Shown: positions 15,165 to 24,810, counted from the stretch's first letter. The stretch is 64,000 bases of DNA from Brevundimonas pondensis (GCF_017487345.1 NZ_CP062006.1:248001-312000), one strand, 5' to 3'. Numbers and translations: made by a program. Notes: generated by a model from the letters alone, not told the origin.

Positions 15165-16655
15165 ATGCTGATCCCGCTTGATCTTCCCCCCGGTGTCTAC
15201 CGAAACGGCACCGAGAACCAGTCTGCGGGGCGCTACTATGACGCCGACCTGTGGCGCTGGTTCGAGGACACAAAGCGCCCCGTAGGCGGCTGGCGCAAGA
15301 AGTCGTCAGACCCGGTTACCGGCAAGGCGCGAGCGATCCTGACCTGGGTCGATAACACCAATCAGGCATGGGCGGCTGTCGGCACCCATGAAGGCCTGTT
15401 CGTCTTCACGCGGGGGGGGGTTCTCCACGACATTACCCCTGTCGATTTCGTCGCAGGTAGGCAGGACGCCACGACCGGCGGCGGCTATGGCCGGGGAAAG
15501 TACGGTCAAGGTCGGTACGGCACTCCGCGCCCCGACAACACCAACGTCATTCCGGCCTCGGTCTGGACGCTGGACACCTTCGGGGAGGTGCTGACCGCCT
15601 GCTTCGGCGGGGTGATCTACGAATGGGACTTGAACGTCGCCAACCCGGCCACGCCGCTGGCGGACGGGTCGGTTGATCCTCTGGACGCCGCCCCCTCGGC
15701 TGAGGCGATCTTCACCACGGAAGAGGGCGCGGTTGCGGCCCTCGGGGCGGCTGGCGATCCGCGCAAGGTCGAGTGGGCGGATCCTGAGAACCGGCACATG
15801 TGGAAGGCTGCCGGGACCAATCTGGCGGGCGGGTTCCGGGTTCAGTCGTCGGGCCGATTGATGTGCGGCAAGCGGATCAGCGGTGGGGCGATCCTGCACA
15901 CGAACGTTGACTGCCACCTGATGCAATACAACGTCGGCAACCCCGACATCTACGACGTGCGCCGGCTGGCTTCGGGCTGTGGCATCATCTCCAAGCAGGC
16001 CGCCGCTGTCGTGGACTCTCGCGACTACTGGATGGCGCCGAACGGCTTCTGGGTCTTCAACGGATCGGTCGATCCGCTGCCGTGCGATGTCGGGGATTTC
16101 GTGTTCTCGAACATCAACCGGGGTCAGGTCTCCAAGATCCATGCCGTTCACAACAGCCAGTTCGGTGAAATCTGGTGGTTCTACCCTTCGGCGGGGTCGA
16201 TGGAGAACGACCGCTACGTCCTGTTCAACTACCGCGAGGGACACTGGAACATCGGCGCCCTAGCCCGTCTATCCGGCACGGATCGTGGCGTGTTCAGCTA
16301 CCCCCTGATGGTCGATCCGGACGGCTATCTCTACGAGCATGAGGTCGGGCAAAGCCGGGACGGGCGCAAGCCCTATGCAGTGTCAGGGCCGGTCGAGTTG
16401 ACCAACGGCGAGCGGGTCATGTCGGTTTACGGCATCATCCCTGACGAAAAGACCCTTGGCGACGTGGAAGCGTCGTTCGTCACGGCGGACTGGACCATGA
16501 GCCCGGAATACGACCAGGGGCCGTTCATCCTGTCCGCCAAGACGGATTGCAGGTTCTCGGCGCGGCGGGTGGCGGTGAAGCTGGAGGCCAAGCCTGACCG
16601 GGACTTCCGGGTGGGTATGTTCCGGTTCGAGGCCAAGGCGGGAGGCAAGCGATGA
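15165..16655 (+). CDS. Tail-tip/nozzle-like structural protein (P22 gp10-like role)
   Basis: The 496-residue product starts MLIPLDLPPGVYRNGTENQS. It has many aromatic, beta-strand-rich repeats (GRWYDADLWRWF-like pieces, FWVFNGSVDPL, EIWWFYPSAGS) that suggest a beta-propeller-like fold. P22-like phages carry a gene of this size and position for the tail nozzle (gp10, DNA stabilisation). I assign it by position, size and fold impression, not by a clear signature. Start ATG 15,165 directly follows the previous stop. Confidence 0.6.
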   Translation: MLIPLDLPPGVYRNGTENQSAGRYYDADLWRWFEDTKRPVGGWRKKSSDPVTGKARAILTWVDNTNQAWAAVGTHEGLFVFTRGGVLHDITPVDFVAGRQDATTGGGYGRGKYGQGRYGTPRPDNTNVIPASVWTLDTFGEVLTACFGGVIYEWDLNVANPATPLADGSVDPLDAAPSAEAIFTTEEGAVAALGAAGDPRKVEWADPENRHMWKAAGTNLAGGFRVQSSGRLMCGKRISGGAILHTNVDCHLMQYNVGNPDIYDVRRLASGCGIISKQAAAVVDSRDYWMAPNGFWVFNGSVDPLPCDVGDFVFSNINRGQVSKIHAVHNSQFGEIWWFYPSAGSMENDRYVLFNYREGHWNIGALARLSGTDRGVFSYPLMVDPDGYLYEHEVGQSRDGRKPYAVSGPVELTNGERVMSVYGIIPDEKTLGDVEASFVTADWTMSPEYDQGPFILSAKTDCRFSARRVAVKLEAKPDRDFRVGMFRFEAKAGGKR

Positions 16656-16861
16656 TCCTCCCCAAGGCCGGGCCGAAATACGACGCCAGCAACGAAAGCC
16701 GAACCCGCGACCTGATCGTCCAGTGGTTCAACAAACTGGTCCGCAAGGGCGATACGGTGCGTTTCGGGCGGAACGAGTGCTTGATTCAGTCGCCGGACGG
16801 GTCGTGGTGGGCGGTGAAGGTCGATGACACCGGCGCCTTGTCCACCGAGGCGCGGTCCTGA
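16652..16861 (+). CDS. Small phage protein of unknown function (69 aa)
   Basis: ATGA overlap at the start and one-base overlap with the next ATG. Contains RTRDLIVQWFNKLVRKGD and a beta-hairpin-like C-terminus (WWAVKVDDTGAL). No family recognised. Confidence 0.55.
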   Translation: MILPKAGPKYDASNESRTRDLIVQWFNKLVRKGDTVRFGRNECLIQSPDGSWWAVKVDDTGALSTEARS

Positions 16862-17196
16862 TGGAGCATTGCCGGGCGTGGATCGAAAGCGCGGGATGCG
16901 ACTGGACCTTTGAAGAGATCAGGCAAGGCGTCGAGCGGGGCTGTTTCTTCCTGTTCGAGCACCCCGAGGGCTGCATGGTCGCGGAGTTCATCGTCTCGCC
17001 CCGGCACAAGGTGATGCACGTCTTCATCGCCGGGGGATCGTTGGGGGCCATGCGGGCCTTGCTTCCCCAGGTCGAAGCCTTCGGGCGCAAACATGGATGC
17101 GACAGCGGCGGCGCCACGGGGCGCAAGGGCTGGGCACGGCTTCTCAGACAATACGGCTATCGACCGGCCTCCCCGGCGGTCGAAAAGGAGCTTTAG
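16861..17196 (+). CDS. GNAT-like phage protein (T7 gp13-type)
   Basis: The 111-residue product has the order seen in small phage GNAT-like proteins: FFLFEHPEGCMVAEFIV, then HVFIAGGSLGAMRALLPQVEAFGRKHG, ending with GRKGWARLLRQYGYRP. The last phrase is a hallmark of this group, to which T7 internal virion protein gp13 is related. It is placed just before the ejection-protein genes, so an assembly or internal-virion role is likely. Acetyltransferase activity is not shown. Confidence 0.65.
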   Translation: MEHCRAWIESAGCDWTFEEIRQGVERGCFFLFEHPEGCMVAEFIVSPRHKVMHVFIAGGSLGAMRALLPQVEAFGRKHGCDSGGATGRKGWARLLRQYGYRPASPAVEKEL

Positions 17197-17199
17197 AGC

Positions 17200-17778
17200 A
17201 TGGCGCTTTCCCTCGGTGGCAGCAAGAACAAGTCCAAGTCGTCGAGCAACCAACAGTTCGACCAGAACCAGACCACGAGCCTGTCGCCGCGCGCCTACGG
17301 GCTGTTGACGGACCGGATCGGGGAGATGGGCGGCCGGGAATACGCCGCGCTCGATCCCGACGCCTACAAGGCCTATGAAGACCCCTATCAGCAGGAGGTC
17401 ATTGACGCGACGACGGCGGACATCAACGCCTCGCGCGATCTGGCCATGAACGATCAGCGCAAGGCCATGCTGGCGCGGGGGGCTCTGGGCTCGTCGGATC
17501 GCCGGGGTGTGGCTGAGGCTGAAACGCGCGGACAATACGACCGGACGCTGGCCACCACGCTCGCCGGCCTTCGCTCGCGTGGCTATTCGCAGGCGCAGGG
17601 TATCGCACAGGGCGAGAACAGCAACAAGAACACGTTCCAAGCGCAGACCGACGCCATGATCAACCAACTCATGGCCCTGTTGGCGAACGAGACGACCACC
17701 AAATCGTCGGGCACCTCGTCGGGCACCCAGAAGGGCACCCAGACCGGCATGAACTTCGGCTTCAGCTACGGGAAGTAA
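17200..17778 (+). CDS. Putative ejection/internal virion protein 1 (192 aa)
   Basis: The product is Gln, Ser and Ala rich, with a low-complexity N-terminus and a central helical segment (ARGALGSSDRRGVAEAETRG, about 90-110). It ends in a Ser/Thr/Gly tail (about 165-192). Three genes of rising size (192, 418, 915 aa) at this position match the three ejection proteins of P22-like phages (gp7, gp20, gp16), which enter the host envelope with the DNA. The assignment is by order, not by motif. Confidence 0.55.
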   Translation: MALSLGGSKNKSKSSSNQQFDQNQTTSLSPRAYGLLTDRIGEMGGREYAALDPDAYKAYEDPYQQEVIDATTADINASRDLAMNDQRKAMLARGALGSSDRRGVAEAETRGQYDRTLATTLAGLRSRGYSQAQGIAQGENSNKNTFQAQTDAMINQLMALLANETTTKSSGTSSGTQKGTQTGMNFGFSYGK

Positions 17779-17784
17779 GACACG

Positions 17785-19041
17785 ATGCGCGGTCTTCTAA
17801 GCTCTCAGCTGCACCGGGGGACGGGCCTGCTGAGCATGGATCTGAACCAACCAGATTATGAGGCGCTGATGCGTGGCGTCGATCAGGCGGTGGCGGCCCG
17901 TCCGCAGGCCCCGTCGCAGCCCAAACGGGACCGCGTGAGCGGGTGGCGGGTGCTGGACCGGGTGCTGGGTGGCGAGACCATCACGGGCGGTCTGGACGCG
18001 GAGCGCGCTCGGCTGGAAGCGGAAGCCATGAAGCCGCAGCGTCTGGCCATGCAGCAAGAGGCACTGTCTGCGATCACCAACCCCCGCGAACGCGCCCTGT
18101 TCCTCGGCATCGGCGGCGAAGAGTGGCGCAAGAACGTGGGCGAGCAATTCGCGCCCCGATCGACCGCTGCTGGCGGTCGGACGGACATTCTCGGCACGGG
18201 GCAGTCGGTGGCCGCGCCGTCATTCTCCACGGTCAACGACGACATTTTCCGCAATGATCCGTTGACCGGTCAATCGACGGTCAACGCGACGGCGGCGCCT
18301 GCCTACTCGGACGTGACGGCCCGCTTCAACGCCGAAAACCCCGTGCTGGCGGCGAACTCGACCTGGGTGGGGCCTGATGGCCAGCCGCGCGCTACGGGCT
18401 TCATCGCCCCGGAGGTCACGAACACGCCGCAGGGCGGGACGACCAACGTCATCGATCCCCGCACGGGACAGGTCATCAACTCGGTTCAGGGCAACCCGGA
18501 AGTCCGGGCGCTCCCTGACGCCATCCGTCGCGACAACGAAAAGAACCAAGCGGCCATTGATGACCGGCAGGCGGTAATCGATCGCGTGGACAATGCAATC
18601 GGCCTGCTTCAGAACGATGTAGTCAACCTTGACCCGCTGTCGCGCGCGTCCGCTTGGGTTCGCAACGCCACCGGGCAAAGTTCTCCCCAGTCGCGCGCCT
18701 TGGCAGAGGTACGCCGCACGGTCGAAAGCCTGCGGAACAGCATCCTGAATGACGCAACCGGGCCGCAAACGGACGGGGACTCCCTGCGAGCCCTGAACCA
18801 AATCATCGACGGCTGGGGGGATGAAAATGTCGTCCTCGACGGTCTCCAGGCCTACCGCAACATTCAGCAGCGAAAGACTGAATCGCAGCGCCGGATCATG
18901 GCCCAGCGTGAGGCTCAGTATAGCGGCGGAGGGCAGGCCGGCGGTCAACCCGTCCGCGTCCAGACGCAGGCGCAGTATCAGGCGCTCCCCAGCGGCTCCA
19001 CCTACATCGCCCCTGACGGCTCCACCCGGAGGAAGCCTTGA
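17785..19041 (+). CDS. Putative ejection/internal virion protein 2 (418 aa)
   Basis: An Ala/Gln/Arg-rich, mostly helical or disordered protein with a proline-glutamine N-terminus and a coiled-coil stretch near 250-300 (DDRQAVIDRVDNAIGLL). No enzyme motif seen. It lies between a smaller and a larger putative ejection gene and overlaps the next start (TTGA). Role inferred from order. Confidence 0.55.
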   Translation: MRGLLSSQLHRGTGLLSMDLNQPDYEALMRGVDQAVAARPQAPSQPKRDRVSGWRVLDRVLGGETITGGLDAERARLEAEAMKPQRLAMQQEALSAITNPRERALFLGIGGEEWRKNVGEQFAPRSTAAGGRTDILGTGQSVAAPSFSTVNDDIFRNDPLTGQSTVNATAAPAYSDVTARFNAENPVLAANSTWVGPDGQPRATGFIAPEVTNTPQGGTTNVIDPRTGQVINSVQGNPEVRALPDAIRRDNEKNQAAIDDRQAVIDRVDNAIGLLQNDVVNLDPLSRASAWVRNATGQSSPQSRALAEVRRTVESLRNSILNDATGPQTDGDSLRALNQIIDGWGDENVVLDGLQAYRNIQQRKTESQRRIMAQREAQYSGGGQAGGQPVRVQTQAQYQALPSGSTYIAPDGSTRRKP

Positions 19042-21785
19042 CCGATCAATGGTGGACCTCTGACCCCGTCGTCACCCCGGCGCCGCAAGCCGCCCCGGCC
19101 CGGCCCCAGCCCGCCCGGCAGCAGCAGCGTCAGCCCGCGCCCCAAATCCGCTTCGCTGACGCCCGCGACGCCCTTGCGCGCACCCTCATCGGGGAGGCTG
19201 GCAATCAGGGTGATGAGGGCATGCTGGCGGTAGGCGGCGTGGTGATGAACCGCGCCCGGAGCCGTGGGCTCACTCCCGAACAAGTCGTGCTTGAGCGCAA
19301 CCAGTTTGAGCCGTGGGGCAACCCTGAAACGTCCCGGCGACTGCTGTCCATCTCGCCGGACTCTCCAGAGTATCGCCGGGCCGCCGCGCTGGCGGATCGG
19401 GTGCTTCAGGGGGAAGATGTGACCGGCGGGGCGTCGCACTTCTACGCCCCCAAGGCTCAGGCCGCTTTGGGGCGCCCGAAACCGGCATGGGACAACGGGA
19501 CGGGCCGCGCGATTGGCGATCACCTGTTCTTCAGTCTGGACGGCGAGCCTCAAGGTGACGTGCAGATGACCGGCAACGCCCCGCCGCAAGATGCGTGGTG
19601 GGCGGCTGACCCGGTTGCGACCGAGGTGGTTGACACCTTCCCGCAGGAGCAAACCGGGCAGGGTCTGGGATCGTCCCGAGAGACGGCCATTGACCTGGCC
19701 AACCTCCGCTATGAGGACGAGGTTGCGGCTCTGAAGCAGGGCGCGTGGGTCCGCAACGGCGCGGAGGTCTATCAGCTTCCCGGAGACGCTTTCAGCGACC
19801 GTGCGCGGGGGTCTGACGAGCCGGTCAGCGGCAATCTGTATATCCGCCGGCCGAACCTTGAGGATCAGGTCGGGGCCTTCACCATGGCCGCCGCTGAGCA
19901 AATCCCTTTCCTTGACGAAGCGGCGATTGCGACGACCGGCGCCCTAACAGGTGATGGCTATGCGGCGACGCGAGAGTCCTACGACCTAAACCGCGATCTG
20001 CTGAACCAGACCAACCGTGACGCGCGCAATGCGGGCGGGATTGCGGGCTTCGCCTCGACCCTGCTGCTGCCGGGCGCTGCCGCCTCGGGAAAATATGTGG
20101 CGCAAGGTGTCGGGCGGGTGGATCAGGCTCGCCGGGCGGCTCAAGTCGGCCTTGGCGGCGGGGCGCTGTTCGGGGCGGCGAATACGGACGGCGACGTGCA
20201 GGATCGCGCTCAGGCCGGCGCTGTCGGTGGCCTCATCGGCGCGGCTGCGGGGCCATTGGCGAACGAGCTTGTTGGGGCGGTTCCTGGCCTGCTGCGCCGC
20301 ACGGCTTCCGGCGCATCCGAGGCGACTTCGCGGGTCTCGCGCGGCCTTGGGGTCCAGCCGCCCGAAAAGCCGGTCACGCCCCAAGCCACCGACGCGGCCA
20401 TGGATTATGTCAAGGGGCTGCTGAGCCAGTCCGGCCGTGACATCGCCGCCGATCCTGTGGCCGCGCTCGGCAAGCCGATCACCGCCGCCGAAGCCATGGG
20501 CCGCACCGGCATCAACCAGATGACCGCCCTGTCGCGTCGCTCTGGCCAAGCCGGGGATATGGCGCTGGACGTGCTGGGGTCGCGTGCCGTCGAACAGCCG
20601 GGCCGTGTCCTGGATGACCTTGCGGCGGCCTCAGGCCTTCAGCCTGGCGCGGCGGAAGACGCGATCTCGACCATCGCCCGTCAGAGTCGAGAGACCGCCC
20701 GCCCGCTGTATGAGGTCGCTTATCAGGCACAGAACGTGGATAGCCCGGTCTTGCGCGACCTGATGTCCCGCCCGTCTGTCCGCGCCGCCATGAATAAGGC
20801 GGTCAAGATCGCTCAGGACGAAGGGCGCAACCCCGACGAACTGGGCATGGTCACGCGCGCCGTGGGCGTGGATGACGCGGGCCTGCCCATTCTGGAAGTG
20901 ACCGAGGTCCGAGCCCCGTCGATGCAGACGTGGGACTACGTGAAGCGCGGCATGGATGACGTGCTGGAGGGCTATCGCGACTCCACGTCGGGGAAAATGA
21001 ACCTGGACACTGGGGGGCGGGCGGCGGAAGCCAACCGGCAGGCCCTGCGCGCCGAACTGACCAATACCGACCAACCGTGGGGGGCGGCCTACAAGGCGGC
21101 TCTGGAGGCTGGTGGGGACGCTCCCCGTGTCGAGGCCGCTTTCCGTGAAGGCCCGAGCCTGTTTTCCTCGCGCGTCAATGAGCGGACCTTCCGCCAGCGC
21201 GTTGAGGGCATGAACGAGACCCAACGCAACGCCACCCTCGCCGGGGTGGTGGATGACCTGTTCAACAAGGCGCGCACCGGGCGGGTGAATATCCGCCAGC
21301 TTCGCACCCCGGCGGTTCGCGAAAAGCTGGCGCTTCTGATGGGACCGGAGGCCACGGACGGCTTCCTGACCAAGCTGGCGGCTGAAGCGGACATGGCGCG
21401 CTCAGGCGGTCGTATGGCCCCCGGCACCAACTCGACCACGGCCGAAGCTCTGGAAGCCATGCGCGAGCAGGACCGGGGCGTCGGATGGATCGGCGACTTC
21501 GCGGACAAGATGGACAACGGCAAGGGGCCGATTGGCGCCGCCATCGAGACCGGGACCGAAGCGATCCTGTCGCCGCTCGCCGGGTTTGTGCGCGGGTTCC
21601 AGTCCCCGGCCTCTCAGCCCGTGCGGGATGAAATCGCGCGCCTACTGCTGATGGACCCCAACAACCTTGCGGGCCTTCTGGCCTCGCGCGCGGCTCCGCG
21701 CCGTCCTGTCACTCCGGCGGCGGCGGCGGGTGGACTGCTGTCAGTCCCGGTCGCTCAGTCCAGCGGCCTGCTGTCCCAGCGGTAG
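19038..21785 (+). CDS. SleB-type cell-wall hydrolase fused to large ejection protein
   Basis: A 915-residue protein starting at a TTG, with GGAGGA five bases upstream. After a Pro/Gln-rich leader (1-38), residues about 43-167 are a SleB/CwlJ hydrolase domain: ARTLIGEAGNQGDEG with the conserved Glu (E53), VMNRARSRG, NQFEPW, and SHFYAP. The remaining about 740 residues are helical. A Gly/Ala-rich hydrophobic region (about 335-435) could insert in membranes. The layout parallels T7 gp16, where a transglycosylase heads a giant internal protein. It likely cuts peptidoglycan locally during DNA entry, distinct from the lysis endolysin at 25,642. Confidence 0.8.
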   Translation: MTDQWWTSDPVVTPAPQAAPARPQPARQQQRQPAPQIRFADARDALARTLIGEAGNQGDEGMLAVGGVVMNRARSRGLTPEQVVLERNQFEPWGNPETSRRLLSISPDSPEYRRAAALADRVLQGEDVTGGASHFYAPKAQAALGRPKPAWDNGTGRAIGDHLFFSLDGEPQGDVQMTGNAPPQDAWWAADPVATEVVDTFPQEQTGQGLGSSRETAIDLANLRYEDEVAALKQGAWVRNGAEVYQLPGDAFSDRARGSDEPVSGNLYIRRPNLEDQVGAFTMAAAEQIPFLDEAAIATTGALTGDGYAATRESYDLNRDLLNQTNRDARNAGGIAGFASTLLLPGAAASGKYVAQGVGRVDQARRAAQVGLGGGALFGAANTDGDVQDRAQAGAVGGLIGAAAGPLANELVGAVPGLLRRTASGASEATSRVSRGLGVQPPEKPVTPQATDAAMDYVKGLLSQSGRDIAADPVAALGKPITAAEAMGRTGINQMTALSRRSGQAGDMALDVLGSRAVEQPGRVLDDLAAASGLQPGAAEDAISTIARQSRETARPLYEVAYQAQNVDSPVLRDLMSRPSVRAAMNKAVKIAQDEGRNPDELGMVTRAVGVDDAGLPILEVTEVRAPSMQTWDYVKRGMDDVLEGYRDSTSGKMNLDTGGRAAEANRQALRAELTNTDQPWGAAYKAALEAGGDAPRVEAAFREGPSLFSSRVNERTFRQRVEGMNETQRNATLAGVVDDLFNKARTGRVNIRQLRTPAVREKLALLMGPEATDGFLTKLAAEADMARSGGRMAPGTNSTTAEALEAMREQDRGVGWIGDFADKMDNGKGPIGAAIETGTEAILSPLAGFVRGFQSPASQPVRDEIARLLLMDPNNLAGLLASRAAPRRPVTPAAAAGGLLSVPVAQSSGLLSQR

Positions 21786-21992
21786 GCCTTTCATCAGATC
21801 CTTCACGGATCGGCGCGAGCGGGTGACATAGCCTAGCTCGCGCTCCAACTCACGAACGCGGGCCTTCGCCTTCTCCTCCGCTGCGATGCACTGAAGGTTG
21901 AAGATGGCGCAGGCCCCGACCGCGATCCAGGCCATCTGCTCTGGCCAAATCTTCATGGCGACCAACGTCGCGACGAGCAAAACAAACCGCAT
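21741..21992 (-). CDS. Small membrane protein on opposite strand (83 aa)
   Basis: The product has an N-terminal hydrophobic segment (FVLLVATLVAMKIW, then WIAVGACAIFNL; residues about 3-35) followed by a charged coiled coil (AEEKAKARVRELERELG) and a basic tail. Its 3' end overlaps the converging ejection gene by 45 bases. TTAGGATCGCCGG precedes the ATG. It could be a lysogenic-conversion gene (moron) or a regulator of entry; no family recognised. Confidence 0.5.
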   Translation of the reverse strand: MRFVLLVATLVAMKIWPEQMAWIAVGACAIFNLQCIAAEEKAKARVRELERELGYVTRSRRSVKDLMKGLPLGQQAAGLSDRD

Positions 21993-22028
21993 CCGGCGAT
22001 CCTAACACGGTTCGCCCATCCCCTCCAC

Positions 22029-22052
22029 AGGCTCGCTTCGGCGGGCCTTTTT
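22029..22052 (+). terminator. Terminator before tailspike genes
   Basis: Stem AGGCTCGC, loop TTCG, stem GCGGGCCT followed by TTTTT. It ends the ejection-gene transcript and separates it from the tailspike transcript. Confidence 0.85.
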
Positions 22053-22065
22053 CATGCGAGGCTCC

Positions 22066-22422
22066 ATGAGCTGCAACGACGGCTTTGAACACGTTCGCAC
22101 GTCCACCTTTGAGGCGGAATACGTCGATGAGACAGGGCAACTGTCCTTCGATAACTGCGCCGCCAGCTTCCGGATCGCGGCGCAGGAGGGTGACGCGCCG
22201 CTCCTGACGATCACGCAAAGCGCCACTGCGAACGGGTCTGCCACCCTCTGCGAAGGTCAGGTCATCGTCGTGAAAATCACGGTCGAGGACTTGGACACGC
22301 TGCCCCTCGCGACGCCTCCGGCTGATCCGTGGGTCGGCTGGTTCGAAGCGGACTTCACTCAAATCGACGGCACCGTGACCAGTCTGGATCGCGGCCCTTT
22401 CATTCTTCAGCGGGGTATCTGA
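22066..22422 (+). CDS. Phage protein upstream of tailspike (118 aa)
   Basis: ATG 22,066 is chosen because GCGAGGCTCC gives a ribosome binding site; an ATG at 22,054 lies in the terminator tail. The product is beta-rich with three Cys and an acidic middle, including DPWVGWFEADFTQIDGTV. A tailspike adaptor or chaperone, or a small head protein, are options. No family recognised. Confidence 0.55.
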   Translation: MSCNDGFEHVRTSTFEAEYVDETGQLSFDNCAASFRIAAQEGDAPLLTITQSATANGSATLCEGQVIVVKITVEDLDTLPLATPPADPWVGWFEADFTQIDGTVTSLDRGPFILQRGI

Positions 22423-22423
22423 C

Positions 22424-24694
22424 ATGCGCCACGTCTCGATCTACCCCAACGGCCAGAAGCGTGTGCTGCTGGTCCAGTCCGGAACCCTCGGGCTTGCCCT
22501 CAAGCAGATGGCGGACACGTCTGCGAACGCAGCGGCGGCGCAACAGGCGGCTCAGGACGCCAGCAACTACGCTCAGCAGGCCGAACAGGCGAAAAACGAC
22601 ACGATCACCGGCCTGAACGCCAGGGCGAGCAAGGATGGGTCGGACATCACCTCAGCGGCCGATTGGCGCGACGCCCTTGAGCTTGGCGACGCGGCGCTGA
22701 AGGACACCGGCACGGCGGCGGGAACGCTGGCGGCGGGTGACGACAGCCGGATCGTGGGCGCGGCGCAGAAGTCGTCGAACCTGAGCGACCTGGCTGACGC
22801 GGACGCGGCGGTCGCGAACCTAGGGCTGGCGTCTCGCGTCTATCTGAGCCCGCTGATCTTTGGCGCGGCCGGGGACGGCACATCCAACGACACGACCGCG
22901 TGGCTGGCGGTGATCGCCGCCGCCAAATCGACGGGCCTGCCTATCGACGGCGGGAACAAGCTGTATGGCGTGAACTTCGGCTTCTTCAACGGTGTGCTGC
23001 CGGGGCTGGGGGCGAATTTCACCATCCGCAACGCGCGGTTCAAGGACCTGAACCCCAACCAGACGACCGGAACGTCGCGGACCCTTCAGTTCTCGGGGGC
23101 CGGGGCCAGCTCTACAGACTGGATCGCGCTGGATAACGTCAAGATCGACCGCAACGGCGGATCGTCCGATACGGCGCTACACTATAACGTCGGCGTAGAG
23201 ATCAGCCATGTGGGCTGGGCGCGCGTCAGAGGGCTGGAGGCGTTCGGCAACAACGCGGGCGAGCTGATCCGGTTCGAGAAAGTCGGCCTTGTCACGGGCG
23301 ATGTGTATGCCCACGACGGCTTCTACGTCCACACGACACAGACAAATGATACAGTTGAGGGCGTGGTGCTGAGCGAAGTCGACACCGCGTTCCTGAACGT
23401 CAAGATCGCCCGCATTGGCAGAACAGATCGCACCACCGTCCAAAGGGATCGCTACTCGCGCGGCCTGACGCTGGATCGCTGTAGAAATGGCGTGATCAAT
23501 GTCGATATTAGTCAGGTCGATCAGGGCGTGGATTATTCCGGCATCGGCTCCTCACGCGTCAAGACGGCTGGCCACGTTCGCCATTGCTTCACCAACGGCG
23601 TCAAGCTGGCCCACGGGCACTTCGTAGACAACATCGCCAACCTGAATATCGAGCATTGCGGCCGCTGGCCGGTTCTGATCGGCGGCCCCAACGATAGCGA
23701 GGGCTCGCCGTATCAGCAGATGATCCGGGTGTCTGGCCTGGCGATCTCGGAAGCGGGGTCGAACGGATATTACAGCGGCCTCGGCAGCACTGTCGCGGGC
23801 GTCTGTCTGGACCGAAACAGCGCCGATTCCTTGCGCGCCTCGTTCCCCAAAAACGTGGTCGTCGAAGGCAACACGATTGTATCCTATGTGGGTTCGGTCG
23901 TCGTTACGCGCTCCGGCGGCAATCTGGTGATGGCAGACGGATCGTTCCCCGTCTCGACCGGAAAGCCTGTGACCTTCACCACGACCGGCACCCTGCCGAC
24001 GGGTCTGACGCCGGGAACGACCTATTGGCTATCCTCTGACGGAAGCCTGACCGTCCGCGTCGCCACGTCCTACATCAACGCGCTGGACGGCGTGTTCCTG
24101 ACCCTTTCGGGCGGCTCGGGAACGCACACCATGACCGGCAAGTCGTTCATGGACTATCGTGGTTACGCCACGCATGGTTCGGTCAAGGACACGGCCGCGC
24201 CCAACATCTTCCGCAATAACCTGGGTGGCGGCGCGACGGTGGCGGACAGTTTCGGGTTCACATCGGATCGGCCGTTTGCCGTCATCACCACGAATAACTT
24301 CGTCACCATTCCCAGCACGACCGAGACGACCGTTATCTTGAACGGCGTCGGTAAGACGGACGCCGACGCGATGTATAACCCATCAACCGGCGTCTTCACC
24401 ATTCAGCGGGCGGGCCTCTACGAACTCGGATTTGTCCAGTCCTGGGAAGACGGGGTGGCGGCGAGCAACGTCGGCTATCGCGCCGGCGGCGTGCGCGTGA
24501 ACGGTGCTTATGTCGGTGAGCGCGCATGGATGCAGGCCTCCCCCGACGCCTCTCAAGAAACTGTCATGAGTCGCACCGTGCAGGCCGTTCTCAACGTCGG
24601 CGACACGGTAGATTTCCGCGCCTACCAGAACGGCGGCACCTTACGTCTGAAGGCCGCTACCCGCCTCTGGGTTACTTGCTTGCAGGCGTCTTGA
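22424..24694 (+). CDS. Tailspike protein with pectate-lyase-like beta-helix
   Basis: A 756-residue protein. Residues 1-60 contain an Ala-rich helical stretch (NAAAAQQAAQDASNYAQQAEQ) that resembles trimerising stalks. Around residue 140 the phrase FGAAGDGTSNDTTAWLAVIAAA is the classic start of a pectate-lyase-superfamily beta-helix, as in many tailspikes. The beta-helix runs to about 500. The last 150 residues look like a TNF/C1q-like jelly-roll tip (LYELGFVQSWEDG, then YVGERAWMQASPD, ending LRLKAATRLWV). It likely binds and cuts the host surface polysaccharide. It begins one base after the upstream gene ends. Confidence 0.85.
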   Translation: MRHVSIYPNGQKRVLLVQSGTLGLALKQMADTSANAAAAQQAAQDASNYAQQAEQAKNDTITGLNARASKDGSDITSAADWRDALELGDAALKDTGTAAGTLAAGDDSRIVGAAQKSSNLSDLADADAAVANLGLASRVYLSPLIFGAAGDGTSNDTTAWLAVIAAAKSTGLPIDGGNKLYGVNFGFFNGVLPGLGANFTIRNARFKDLNPNQTTGTSRTLQFSGAGASSTDWIALDNVKIDRNGGSSDTALHYNVGVEISHVGWARVRGLEAFGNNAGELIRFEKVGLVTGDVYAHDGFYVHTTQTNDTVEGVVLSEVDTAFLNVKIARIGRTDRTTVQRDRYSRGLTLDRCRNGVINVDISQVDQGVDYSGIGSSRVKTAGHVRHCFTNGVKLAHGHFVDNIANLNIEHCGRWPVLIGGPNDSEGSPYQQMIRVSGLAISEAGSNGYYSGLGSTVAGVCLDRNSADSLRASFPKNVVVEGNTIVSYVGSVVVTRSGGNLVMADGSFPVSTGKPVTFTTTGTLPTGLTPGTTYWLSSDGSLTVRVATSYINALDGVFLTLSGGSGTHTMTGKSFMDYRGYATHGSVKDTAAPNIFRNNLGGGATVADSFGFTSDRPFAVITTNNFVTIPSTTETTVILNGVGKTDADAMYNPSTGVFTIQRAGLYELGFVQSWEDGVAASNVGYRAGGVRVNGAYVGERAWMQASPDASQETVMSRTVQAVLNVGDTVDFRAYQNGGTLRLKAATRLWVTCLQAS

Positions 24695-24763
24695 CGACAG
24701 AGGATAACTGGAAGGGGCACGGAAGAGTCCCCGTTCCGTAAGCCACCCTAACCGAACTGCCAC

Positions 24764-24786
24764 AGGCCCCGGTCGGGGCCTTTTTC
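24764..24786 (+). terminator. Terminator after tailspike gene
   Basis: Stem AGGCCCCG and CGGGGCCT around a GT turn, followed by TTTTCTTT. It separates the tailspike from the lysis cassette. Confidence 0.87.
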
Positions 24787-24810
24787 TTTGCCTGAAAGGC
24801 CCTTGATGCA

